From: Circinella minor
Taxonomy: Eukaryota; Mucoromycota; Mucoromycetes; Mucorales; Lichtheimiaceae
Length of the DNA: 64,000 nt
NCBI GenBank assembly: GCA_016758965.1
Contig: JAEPRB010000049.1
Location: forward strand, 124,001 to 188,000
Direction: 5' to 3'
Shown one piece after another: positions 47,834 through 59,614 of the stretch. A model generated the notes under the pieces. That model did no database searches, had not been told where the DNA came from, and worked only from the letters and a program-made list of their open reading frames with translations. The position numbers and the translations under genes were made by a program. Position 1 is the stretch's first letter. Each line of letters starts with the position of its first letter.

Positions 47834-50473
47834 TTATTCAGCATCAGTGAGTGGCTTAATATATTTTCCGTGATATGATGGTACACCTATGCTATTCTTG
47901 GACATAAGTAAGGTTTCAAAATATGCTATAAGATAATCATATGTAGACATTAAAAAAAGGACGTGAGTACATAGTTTGTGTATAAAGTATACAAAAAATA
48001 ATTTTATATTTTTTGAAAACTTACGTTCATAGATATCACCATCATATTTGGCAATAGGAGCCTTTAATACAAAGTCGGGATAACCCCATGCATCGGTCAA
48101 ACCAATAAGTTGTTTACGAAGATTCTTGGTTGCCTAAAAAATAAAGAGCGTTAAAATATAAACGTACAAATACAAAAAAGCATTACATTATAATAAAAAA
48201 AAAAGTTAATATTATATACCATCAAATAAACCTTCTCTATTTGCTTGACTTGTTGTGGTGTAAGGAAACCTTCCTTAAATCCTTGATCACTATAAGTATG
48301 TAAAGTATGCAAGCCCCACAAAGCAGTCATGCGACGCATAATTTTGGCGACCCCAGGATCGGCGGATAGATCGGCCTTATCATACTTTCCAACTGCATCA
48401 GAATATAAGAATGCGGCGGCATGCATTTCAGCCGCACGTACCGAATCCAGTAATAAATCATTGTGAGTGGTACCAGCCTTTAAATCTTCGCGAATACTAT
48501 TCAACTATGTAATTATCCATTGTTAGAAGTCCATTATTATCCGGTGATGTAAACTTTTATCTTTTCATAAATATACATACTCTCTTAACCAAGATAGTAA
48601 ACAATGCTTCTTCAATCAAAGACAAATTGTCAAGACACATGGAAACATCTGTAACGTGCCATTGAGGTACAGCAAGATATTCCTTAGCACGAATGAAGTA
48701 ATGTGTTGAACTCTTGAATTTGAGTTGGGGATATTGATCATGTTCCAATTTTTGTGTCAATAAATGAAGCAGAATTTTTGCAGTTTGTTGCAACAAGACT
48801 ACGTTATCACCACCACCCGTGGTCAAAACACCCCAATCATCAATGATTTGACCAATGTTATTATAAGCAGAATACGCATGACCACCACAAGCACGTCGGC
48901 ACGTTTCCAATACATCAGAGCCATACCAACCCGTCAAACCTTTTAAACACGCAGAAATTGCATGCATATCCCCCATATGATACATATACACTTCGGGATC
49001 CATATTACCACCAGCCGTTAAAATCTTGAATTGTTCATCTAATGTTGAAGTAGCGGACCGTACCATGTAAACAAACGACACAGCAGGAGCAAATTTACCA
49101 TAATGAGATAAGTAGTCCATAATTTGTTCATTATGACTACCCTGGCGACGAACAACACCATAACGTGTAGCAATGGCAACGGCGTGGGATACCATCAACA
49201 TACTATTCAAAACAAGCATGACACGTTCTGGAATTAATGTAGCATACATGACAACAGGAGAAGGGGCAGGTGTATAGTTCCCTTGACGATCCAAGTCAAC
49301 CCAACGATTTAACATTTGTGTACGTGGGATACGGGTATGATGGAATTGAATCCAACCATTATCTAAACCAGAACGACCCACTTTATGTCCAATATCACCA
49401 GCAATGACATTAGGCATTAATTCGCCAGTTGAACGATCACGTAATTGTACAATAAACCAGTTATGGCCCATGTGTTTACCATCAATATACGTTTGAGCAA
49501 TCACCATAGTATGTGTTGCTGTTTTACCAGCCATACCGATCCACCATTTGGTGGCAGTTATTGTCGGTGAGTTGATAATGAATTCATCGGTATTGATATC
49601 ATAAGTAGCAGTGGTTTCAATATCACGAAGTGCTGAACTATGACCTAATTCAGTCTATAGGTGAAAAAGTTTTGTTAAAAATAAGGTTGTTGCCAATCCC
49701 TTTCCCCTCCTCCAAAAAAAAGAAGACAGTTACCATAGCAAAGCAACCAAAGATTCGATAATTATCGACATCATCAAGCCATTCATCACGTTGTTCATCA
49801 CTACCAAGCATAAGAAGAACGTTGCGGAAAAGGGCTCGATGAACACCAATACGCATTGAAAAGCTTTCAGAATAATTAACTAGAGCTTGGAAAAGTGCTT
49901 CTGCAAATTCTGGTCCCTGGCTACGAATCACAGGGTCTTGTAACAATTTGACAAAACGATGAATTTGACCCATTGTGCTTTTAGAAATCGTAAAAATAAA
50001 CGAGAAAATAGGTACATATAAGTATAGGGCTATTATATATATATATGAAAGAAGAATAAAAGAAAAGTGACTTACAATTCCCGTGATTCATCCTTTGTTA
50101 ACTCTACAAAATTACGAGGAGGTTGAACGACAAGTTCTGGATCACTCTTGATGAGAGCAAACGCTTTTTGCTAGAACATTTAGTTTATTATGTTATGTAA
50201 GCATCAGATCAGTTATTTCATGCACATATATAACAACGAAAATGGCTTCATTTTATTATTTACCATAAGAACATACTGTTCTCTGCCTCCATGCCAATGA
50301 TGAGCAAGTGCTTCAATATCAAAATCAGCAGATGCACGTTCAGCAGCCATATCCTTTGGAGCTTGTTGAGACATGGAGGAAGGAGTCAAATTAAGTTGCT
50401 GTTTTAATTGAGCCAAACGTATAGCAGCAGATTTAGCATTAGCAGCTGTAGATTGATTAATAGGTATCGTCAT
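47834..50473 (-). CDS. Acyl-CoA oxidase family flavoprotein, altered active-site motif (702 aa)
   Basis: Seven exons on the minus strand: 50473-50264, 50170-50076, 49977-49734, 49654-48581, 48504-48220, 48133-48025, 47925-47834, giving 702 codons, the normal length. Family blocks: FGCFAMTELGHSSALRDIET (FAD/substrate region, about residue 180), TATKWWIGMAGKTATH, GWIQFHHTRIPR, ETCRRACGGHAYSAYN and DNVVLLQQTAKILL. These enzymes catalyse the first, peroxide-producing step of peroxisomal beta-oxidation. The usual T-x-EGDN motif carrying the catalytic Glu reads TTGGGDN; residue 464 is Gly (GGT at 48814-48812). The reading is clear in the sequence. The C-terminus is LTDAE, so there is no SKL-type PTS1; fungal acyl-CoA oxidases often lack one. 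Activity therefore needs a test. Confidence 0.93.
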
Positions 50474-50778
50474 AATAATTAAAAAAAGTTGATTGATATA
50501 TGTAAAAAAAAAAGTATATTAAAATAAAGACCAAAAAGTAAAGAGGAGAGAAAAAGGAAAAGAAACAAAAATAAATAAATAAATAAAGACAACCATCCCC
50601 ATCATTCAAAAAAGTATGTAAATCACATCGCGTAAAAAAGAAATCTGTGGGGTATATCCATGTGAAAAAAAAATCACTCTTGTCAGTCTGGGAAATGATA
50701 TTACCCATAATTTTTTTTAATGCGTTAAAAAATTGACTAAAAGGGAGTGTTTGTGTGTGGGGTATATATTATGTATTA
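50474..50778. other. Intergenic/promoter of the acyl-CoA oxidase gene
   Basis: 305 bp between the acyl-CoA oxidase start and the stop of the upstream minus-strand gene. A-rich; no specific site identified. Confidence 0.5.
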
Positions 50779-51457
50779 TTATTTGTTTTGTTGCTGCTCT
50801 TGATGTTGATGAGGGTTATGTGGTTCATAAGGTTGTTGTAATAATTGATGAGAATGTTGCGGTTGATGTGGTTGTATCATATCGTTAATTTCGGGTTGTA
50901 ATCGTGGGTTTGCTTCTACCAAATCGCTGATTAATTCAATCAATTTTCCTTTATCCAAAGGTGCTAATATAAAAACAACAAAATAATGTGAGAATTCTGA
51001 GCTAAACTTTTCCCAAGCTTACTTTCTTTCCCTTAAGTTAATATCATACCGAGTAGTTTATCCAATGGAAACTGTTGTTGCTTTTCAATACCGGTCCGAT
51101 TCCGTTTAATCGTATGTAACATTTTATCATGCTTACTTCTTGGTGGGGGCATTACTTGTAATCGTCCAATGGAATCATCCACTGATGTATCTTCCATTAA
51201 TTCATCTTCAGATGCTCGTCGTTTACGACCTTTTTAAATACAGATTGTTTGTTAGTTAACATTTTAATTTTTAAATAAAAAGACTGATAAAAAAAAAATA
51301 ATGACAAAAGCTGTTTAGTACCTTTCGAAGGTAAATCTTCTTGCTGTGATGGTGAAATTGGTGTTGAATAAAACGTAGGACTCTTTGGTTTTCCGAAATA
51401 ATGAGATGATTTGTATAATTGTTGTTGTTGTCGAAAAATACTATTTTGACTCGTCAT
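50779..51457 (-). CDS. STS1: STS1/Cut8-like proteasome-tethering protein, short form (166 aa)
   Basis: Three exons on the minus strand: 51457-51322, 51229-51050, 50963-50779, giving 166 codons. It has a Gln/Ser-rich N-terminus, a basic RKRRASEDELMED segment (nuclear localisation-like), a VMPPPRSKHDKM region and a LDKLLAPLDKGKLIELISDLVEANPRL segment. That last arrangement is typical of the Sts1/Cut8 N-terminal and dimerisation region. A His/Gln/Pro-rich tail of about 30 residues then ends the protein. Sts1/Cut8 tethers proteasomes to the nuclear envelope. The usual C-terminal helical bundle is absent, so this is a short member or only a partial homologue. An upstream ATG in frame (51538) was rejected because it reads through A-tract leader sequence. 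Confidence 0.62.
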
Positions 51458-54400
51458 TTTTTTTTTCTTAAAAAAGAAAAAAGTAGTTATAGGTAAGGGC
51501 TTAAAAAAATTAGAAGGGTTTTTTTTTTCCAAAGACATTTTCTAGCTGACTTTCCTTTCTCGGCTTAAAAACCGCAGTGCATAAAAGTGCACTTTATGTA
51601 TTAAATAAAAAAGAGTGTTTCGATGCGAATGCTGAGTTTAGAAGCTTTGCTTGACTTGAGTGCGTATTATAATTTTGTTTGAGGGTGACCCATAATCTAT
51701 GTGATAATGGTTTTTGGATATTCTAGCTCGGGGAACATGTAAAGAAAAATGAATTATTCTTTTCTCTCCTACCTCTGTTTCTTGATAAAATATATGGATT
51801 AAAGCACTAAAATCGCATTTGACTAATTTTATTTAGCATGAGAATTATAAGATTAGCTGGCAATTCACTACCCAGGAAAAGGCGGTTAAGTTCAATTACA
51901 AGTAAAATAAGAGGGAATGAATAAGATCAGTTATATATTATAATAGTGGTTATATGAAGCTATATTGTAGCCAAAAACCATTCTTAATCGAAAGAAGAAC
52001 ACTAGATTTCTTCAATCAGCGCATCAAAAGGCTGTTTGAATATTACGTTTTCGGCGAGTTACCACTATTTGTCTGTTTCATTGTGTATATATATCTGAAG
52101 CCTTGAGAATTTAAAAATACAAATAAAATCATTTTTCTAGAAAGGCTGGTTGTATACTGATGAAGAAACAAGTCTAGTTAGCATTTTGCATAGAGTTTTT
52201 ATTTTTATTTTTTGAAAAAAAAATTAGATAGTAGATAAACAATGAAGGCTTAATCTGGGAGACATTTAGCCGACGTCAAAGTTCACTTGCCTCGTGTCCC
52301 ACGCTTTAAAAAACCTTTCTTCTTTTCACCTATCTACAGTCTATTTAGCCAACTTTTTTTTTTTTAGGATATTCCAACAAGGTTCAAATCTTGTCTTTTT
52401 TTCAATACAGTTCAATGATTACATAAGCTTAAAACGTACATTTTTTCTCTACCTTCTATTGTTCGATCACAGTACGATACTACAGCAGGGGCTGGCATCA
52501 GGCACACTGTAAATGTTAATACATAAACTCTTGAAATATTAAGTAACACAAAGCGTGTATGGACTTCTGGCTCGACAAACGAATAACAATAAGATTATTT
52601 ACAGGAAATCCATTATTAAATTCAACTAGCATTCCATCAATTAACTTGGCTTATTATTTTCTTTCCTTGAAGGCTATGAATATATTTGAACTTGTAATTA
52701 TGAATTGTGACAAGGCGGAGATTGTATAAAGGCTCTCTTTTACATATAATAGCTGGTTTCTAATCTGCAGTACAAATAGACAATTAAAAAACTGGTTTCT
52801 CATAATTCGTTATGTTTTTGTATATGTAATAGTAGTAATAATCTGAGAAACTTGTTTATGGCGTCGATTCAAGAATCCATCTTTCAAATTATATATGCTA
52901 ATAATAATAATAGTAATAATAGTATAAAAAGAACAATAGAGAGAAGTTGTAGTAGTATCAGGGGAAAAAAAGTATTTATTGTGTACACTTTTAATTGAGA
53001 AAAGAAATCCCAGCAAGAAAGACTAAACCTTATCAAGACAAAAGAACTATAAATATTACAATAGTTAATTCATCACTATGGAAACAAATTGTATTCAATG
53101 AATGTTCTATGTCATGGTGAAAATTTTAACCTATTATTATAAAGTTGCCACATTCTAATATAGATAACTCTAAAAAAAATATTCTCGATTTGAGCAAAGT
53201 AATTACTTGAGCACTTGAAATTTTTTAAGATACAATGGATTCTGTTTTTTTACATGTGATACGATTCACTAAATAAAGGATATTTATAAGGTGTCCAAAA
53301 GAAAAGTGCACGGTACTTATTGCTTAATGAGGTTTGTTACATCAGTAGTATAGCATTCATCTTCCGCTTATATATTTACAATTCCTCAATATCCCGAAGC
53401 TTCTAATGCATGTCAAAGACATTGGCTTAAAAATACAAAAAAAGGTTCCCAGAACTTTTTATTTTATTTTACGTTGCTCATAGAGTTACTCGATGTTGTT
53501 AGTTAGATTTATAGAATGAATATATAAAACGAGAGTCTTACATTTACAATTTTTTACGGCAATATACACGTAAGAATAGGGGGTGTATAGTAATTATATA
53601 ATCATCTGCAACTTTAAATATAATTCATTATAATGACAAATTTTGCTTTTTGGCTATTGTCTCCTGTTAACTCTACAACTTGTTTGATTTGAATTGGCTG
53701 ATTAAAAAAACTTCTCAATTCATTACAAAAAAAAATAAAAAGTTTTAAATAAAAAGCACCTGGTACTAGAATTATACATAATATATTTCGGTTTTAGTTT
53801 ATGTACTAACTTTATTGCTACAAAGAGTGAGGCTGTTCCAAATAAAAAGAAAATTGCAAATATCTACCATCATGAAAATAATGTTACTTTATAATAAAGT
53901 ACACTACGTAACTTGAAAAAAAAAAGCATAAGGCAATGATACCATGTTTAGTAATTGTCTATGTTATACACATTAGAAAGGGAAAGAAAAAAAAATGTTT
54001 GTTAAACTATAAGAAACATTGATGGTCAAGAATAAAGTTTTTACTTCAAGAACAAATAATATCTACTATATTATTTATGAGGATTGATAATTGACTATTG
54101 CTATGTGGAAAATACTAGTTTATATTACTTTTTTACGTTATTACTGTCGATTATTCCAATAATCAGTATAATCACTTGAAATAAAATATAAGCAAGTAAA
54201 AGTGGTGTATTAATTTCCATGGATTCTATAGACATTATTCCATATTCTTATTATAAAAAAATTATATGCTTCTTTTTTACTTTGAACCCGGCTCAAAAAA
54301 AAAATTATTTAGGTTTGACAAACTTACCATTGTCCTTTTTTCTCAGTTTTTTTTTTTTTTTTTTTTTGACTTTTTTCCACGTGCACAACTCCTTTGATCG

Positions 54401-55120
54401 GCAATATCGACACTTTACGAAACAGTTCAAATCGAAAAAAAAGAAGCCAAACACTAATATTGTATCACTATAATTTTTTATATAAAAAAAAAAAGTTTGA
54501 CGTTTTTTATTTATACTTGTTCCTACTTGTGACATTATTATTTATGCTTTTTTAGTAATGTGGGCTAATAATAATACTAACAAAGGAAAATAAAAAGGGG
54601 GAGAAGGGAAATAAATATAACCTTTTTTTTTTTTTTTTTTGGCTGGAAAAAATTACGCCTTTAATTATTAATTTTATTTTTTTTCGGGGGGTAAGGGGGG
54701 GAATTGAAATGAAGAAGTGAAATGCGCGATACATATAGGACAACATAATATATGATCAGTTCATGTTGAGTAATATAATATTGGCTTTGACCTTTGTCCC
54801 GGTCCAGATGGCGATGTACACCATAAAACTCGCGTGGTTGCACAGGCTAGCTGCTCATTGGTCTGGGTTCCCGAACAAAAAAAAAAATAACGTTGCACCC
54901 GCACAAATAATAACTTCTATCCAAATAATAAATAATAATAATAATAATAATTATAATAATATCAATATTAGAAGTTCTTTTTTTTTTTTTTTTTTTATTC
55001 TTTTTTTTCTTTCTCTTTCTTTTTCTTTTTTGTTCATTCACTTTATTTTTTTGCTTTTCTTTTTCCCCTTCTTTTTTTTTTAATACAAACAAACAATAGA
55101 AACATAATAAAAAAAAAATT
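51458..55120. other. Large gene-poor stretch
   Basis: 3.7 kb with no supportable gene. Frames at 52294-52512, 54219-54473 and 54763-55083 arise from poly-T/poly-A tracts. The last 300 bp, with a T-rich and AAT-repeat leader, are the promoter and leader of the next gene. Confidence 0.6.
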
Positions 55121-55327
55121 ATGGGTCTGCTAAAGATAAGCAGTATTTATAAGTCGCGTCGGAATAATAAAGACCATGACCCTTATGCGCCACCATCATC
55201 TTCACGATCCAATACTGTATCATCTACACCCGTGCAAAATGCTCCAAAACTCGAGCCACTCTCACTTAATTTAGATTTTGATACGAATTCTTCATCTGTG
55301 CCACTTGCTGCACCTCCTCCAGTCCAA

Positions 55328-55364
<37 letters not shown>

Positions 55365-57996
55365 TGCATTCAGCTTCTTATCGAAAGCCTATTGATGGTT
55401 CAGCAGTAAGAGAACTTGCTCCTTCTTCAACAACTACTTTCACAAGTTCAATAAATACTACAAATACAACTACACCTGCAGGTCCGGGTGCTAGTCTTTT
55501 TGATGATATCTTTGCTGAACTCAAGAAACCTGTACAATCCGAGGAACCGGCAAAAGGTAAAAAATAAAAAATAAAAAAAAAATAACGAAGAGGGAAGGGG
55601 GGGAGGAGGAGAACGACTTTACTTTAAAAAGTAATAAAAAAAATTAATATTAATATTCTCCCGTTTTTTTTTTTATAAATGTGAAACCAGATACTGACTT
55701 GCAAAATGACTTGTCAACGTATTTGGCACTTTCGAATCAATTGGACTATGGTGGTAACACGACAACTACAACGAGGCAAAATGTCACCTCAACCAAATCG
55801 GGTGATGGCCCGACAGCAAATCCCAAGCCCTCCGAATTGTTTGGTAGTGATAGCATTTACAGCAGTTATTTAAATAATTTACGTTTAACTGACGACAATA
55901 ACAACAACAACAATACAACAACTACCACTACTTTATCTTATAATGATAATTCTATGTTTTCCTCTCTTCTTAATGGTGGTAATAATACAACTCAACAACA
56001 ACAAGAACCTACTCCACCTCCGGTACCACAAACAACACAAAAAGTACTAGATTCTGATGTATCAGATGAGGATGAAGATGACAAGAAAGATTCTAGTGAG
56101 GAAGAAGAAGATGAAAAAGATAAACGGATGACCAAGGGAATGCAACCTATTATGGCTCGAAGAGGACAGGATCATCGCTTGAATGTGGAACGTAAAGTTA
56201 ATACTTGGGCAACTCGTGTAGATCCAGAAGCAGAGTTGATAGAGATTAACGAAAACATGATTGAACGTATGAAAGATCGACATAGACAACAATACAGGGT
56301 GGCAGCCATGCGTCAACAACAAATGATGTACACTATGGGATCTCCAACTATGCAACCTTCCATGTTTCCTTCAGGTCCTACTCCTCCTGGTATGGGTGAT
56401 CCAATGATGTATCCTCCTAATACGCTTCCACCACAACAACAAAATGGTATGGATCCAATGATGTATAATCCTCAACAAATGGACCCCATGATGTATAATG
56501 GCAATATACCACCCACTGGTGTACCTAATGGAATGGCACCTGTTCCTTTGCCACCCCCTGCCATTCCACATTCTCAACAACAACAACAACAACAACAACC
56601 ACAATCATCCGGAAGTTCTTCAGCTTCTCGACCACCACGTCGTTCAGAACCATCTTCACCTGTTCTTTCTTCATCTGCTGCAAGTTCAGTATCTTCTTCT
56701 AACGTTGAGCCTGTTACAACAACCTCTTCCCCTATATCAAGAAAAAAACAGAATCAACAAAGTGGTAGTTCAGTTTCATCTTCCGTTGAAGACCAGCAAA
56801 AGAAATCATCTAAAAAGAAAAATAAGCAACAAGAACGTCGTGCCAGCTCAGTAACTTCCCTTCAGGATATCAATTCTTCTAATGAACAGCTTCATAATCA
56901 AAGTAATGTTGAACCTGAACAACAACAAAAACCATCGAGTAAAAAGAAGCAAGAATCTACTGTTGTTTCTGACCGTCAAGGTTCGAAAAAGAAAAATCGA
57001 CAATCAGGGGTCACTGATTCAACAGAAAAGCCTGAACAACAACAATACGAAGAACCCAAGAAAATGAAAAAAGTCAAGCAACATACACCATCGGGTTCTA
57101 TTTCATCTGTTCCTGATCATCATTATGGTGGTCATTCCAAAAAGAAACAATCAAGCAATGTTGCTGCTGCTCATGATCAACTGATTGGTAAAAAACAACC
57201 TAAGAAAGAAAAATCAGTATCAAAGCCCGCCAGCATGAGACGATCCAGTGTGAGCAGTGTGGATAGTTCAAGCAATAGTAGTATTAGTAGCATCGAACGA
57301 CCCGTAAGACAAAAACCAAAAGAAACAGATGCTGACGGTGATGATGAAGACAGTGATGAAGGACATAGTAGTAGTCGAGCTAATAGTATAAGAAGCAAAA
57401 AACATAGCAAGAAATCCAAAGAATCATCTAAATCGTCTCGCAGTTTACGTCATTCCCGATCTTTGCCGAATATTAAAAAGAAGAAGAAAAAACAACTTCA
57501 AAAACAACAAGAATATCAACAGGATGATCAACAAAGTGTATCTTCACCTTTAGTTGTTCCCCAACGTAGTTCATCTACAAATACAGCTTCACAGCGATTA
57601 AAACATGCAAAAAGTAATCCTGATATGCAACAACAACAACAACAACAAATGGGTTATCCAGGTTATTATTATCATCCTCAACCTGAACTTCAACATGAAT
57701 GGGATCGTATGCAAGCTTACCAACGAGAACAACAATTGAAACAACAGTATATACAACAAATATATGGGACTGGTAATAATTCACGTCGAGGACCAGGAGG
57801 CCATCCCCCTTCTATGATGATGATGCAGGGCGGGTCTTCGGCTCATATTCAACAACCTTCTCACATGATGCCATCGTCACCTCAACAACATCATCAACAA
57901 CAACAACCATATTACAATCCTCATCATCAGCCACAACAACAATTTCATCATTATCCTCATCAACAAACACAACAACCTTATTACCCCATGCGTTAA
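55121..57996 (+). CDS. Large low-complexity protein of unknown function (913 aa)
   Basis: Two exons: 55121-55556 and 55691-57996. The acceptor CCAG at 55687-55690 restores frame (G/AT), giving 913 codons. The protein is Ser/Asn/Gln/Lys-rich, with a 12-Asn run from an AAT repeat, proline-methionine-rich segments and lysine clusters. One ordered, probably functional block lies near residues 290-355: KGMQPIMARRGQDHRLN, KVNTWATRVDPEAELI, MIERMKDRHRQQYRVA. A recurring LFDDIFAELKKP and SLRHSRSLPNIKKKKKK are other distinctive words. The N-terminus MGLLKISSIYKSRR does not meet the usual myristoylation consensus. I recognise no family. The conserved-looking block and long intact frame argue it is real. 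Confidence 0.75.
55328..55363 (+). repeat. (AAT)12 coding microsatellite (Asn12)
   Basis: Twelve perfect AAT codons in exon 1 of the low-complexity protein gene. It is likely length-polymorphic. Confidence 0.95.
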
Positions 57997-58308
57997 AATA
58001 TATATAGCATACACTCATACACTCTTATAAAATATATAATTTATCTGATTTTTTTTTTTTTTTTTTTTTTTTACAATTGTGTTTTTTTCCCCCTTTGTTT
58101 TACATAGTTAAAATATAATAAATAATAGTAGTTAATAAAATAAAAAAAATATTTATAAAAAAAAAAAGAAAGATGAGAGAGGTTATGTTTAGAAAGGGGA
58201 CAAAAAAAAAAGAAAAGAAAAGATCATATACATTAGAAGAAGGGACAAAAAAAAAAAAAGAGAAGCAAAAAAAAAAATATACAAAGAGTTATCTAAAAAA
58301 AAAAAAAA
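57997..58308. other. Short region between converging genes
   Basis: 312 bp almost entirely of T and A tracts, presumably the two 3' untranslated regions and polyadenylation signals. No gene. Confidence 0.7.
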
Positions 58309-58983
58309 TTAGATAACTTCCCATTCACCCCCTTCATCATCCACAAAGATCAGCGGTTTTTTCTTGTTTGGGCGTCTACTTGGAGTTACACCATCGTCAT
58401 CTTCATTACTACTACTGTTATTACCACTACTAATACTACTATCATCGCACCAATCCCATCCTGATTGTCGTCTACGTTTATGTTGAGCTATTACTCTTTT
58501 ACGAGCAACAGCTTCTATTCCTTTTTTCACCATAACATCAGCTTGTTCTAACTGCTCAGCTTTTTTTCGTAGTTCAGCAACAGTTTGTCGTAGTGCATCT
58601 ACTTGATCATCATATTCTACTTTATTAAAAGTGGATGTAGGTTTCTCCTGTTTTTCCACTTTATGATGTTCTTGGTTTTGTTGTAGTTCTTCTTGTTCTT
58701 TTTGTGATTGTGATACTTCTTCTTCTTCTTGCTGTTGTGGTTGAGTAGATGATGATAAGGTTGTTAATGATGTCATTATTTGATTATTTTGTTCGTCTTT
58801 AATCCAAGCTCCAGGTAATGAAGTATGTGTTGTTTGAAGCATGATTCCTACTTCTGAAGGAAATAATACAGAAGAAACAATAGCTAGTGGCAGTGATACT
58901 TTATCTTCCTTATCAGAAGTTCTTGCCTGATAATCATAGGCTCCTGGTAGTTGATATTCTATTGTAGTTGTATCGTTTACCAT
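58309..58983 (-). CDS. Coiled-coil protein of unknown function (224 aa)
   Basis: Single-exon minus-strand frame of 224 codons. An ordered N-terminal part (IEYQLPGAYDYQAR, LPLAIVSSVLFPSEVG) is followed by a Gln/Glu-rich stretch. A helical coiled-coil segment (VDALRQTVAELRKKAEQLEQ) comes next, then a basic RKRVIAQHKRRRQSGW stretch and an acidic C-terminus ending GGEWEVI. The composition is protein-like across its length. No family recognised. Basic clusters suggest a nuclear or nucleic-acid-associated role, but that is guesswork. Confidence 0.7.
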   Translation of the reverse strand: MVNDTTTIEYQLPGAYDYQARTSDKEDKVSLPLAIVSSVLFPSEVGIMLQTTHTSLPGAWIKDEQNNQIMTSLTTLSSSTQPQQQEEEEVSQSQKEQEELQQNQEHHKVEKQEKPTSTFNKVEYDDQVDALRQTVAELRKKAEQLEQADVMVKKGIEAVARKRVIAQHKRRRQSGWDWCDDSSISSGNNSSSNEDDDGVTPSRRPNKKKPLIFVDDEGGEWEVI

Positions 58984-59372
58984 GATTCTATTAAACTACT
59001 TTCAAAACTATTATATATATATATAGTACAACTATATAAACTATATATATATATATGTGTGTGTGTGTTTGTGTAAAATATTTCAAGAATAAGAATTAAG
59101 ATAGAGAAAAGAAAGAAAAAGAAGAAAAATAAAGAAAAAGGGGTTGAAAAGAAAAAAAAAACAAAGAGAGCGCGTGAGACTTAAAAAAAAATTGAAGCTA
59201 TAATAACAACAACTATTACTAAGTATATCCACCAAATAACAATATCACTTTCCTCCCCCCTCTCCACTCCTCTCTTCCCATGAACACATCAGCAGGTCAA
59301 TACCAATTTTAGTAAAATATACATGAATTTTTTTTTTTCGTTGGTTTGTTTTTATTTCATTATGTATAAAAT
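58984..59372. other. Promoter of the coiled-coil gene and 3' flank of RPS3
   Basis: 389 bp, A-rich, with a TA/TG run near 59040-59070. No gene. Confidence 0.55.
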
Positions 59373-59574
59373 TTACTGAGCTGCTACAGCAGGTGCTTCA
59401 GCAACGGGTTCAGCAGCGGGTCTACCGAAATCTTGGCTGATAGGTTCAGTAATGTAGGATTCATCCTATATAAAATAATAAATAATATTATTAGTTATCT
59501 CATTTTTTTTTAATTAATGTAAACTCATTTCCCTTTTTTAACAAATTTAACTTTTTTTTTTCCATTGTTATTAT

Positions 59575-59614
<40 letters not shown>

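Noticed and set aside
52370..52400. GGTTCAAATC resembling a tRNA B box
   Set aside because: No A box or acceptor stem upstream; surrounding sequence is T tracts.
54219..55083. Open frames 84-106 aa long upstream of the low-complexity protein gene
   Set aside because: Phe/Lys runs made from poly-T and poly-A tracts in a promoter region.
59578..59612. Possible CRISPR-like or regulatory tandem array
   Set aside because: Plain CT dinucleotide microsatellite inside an RPS3 intron; no direct-repeat/spacer arrangement anywhere in the window.
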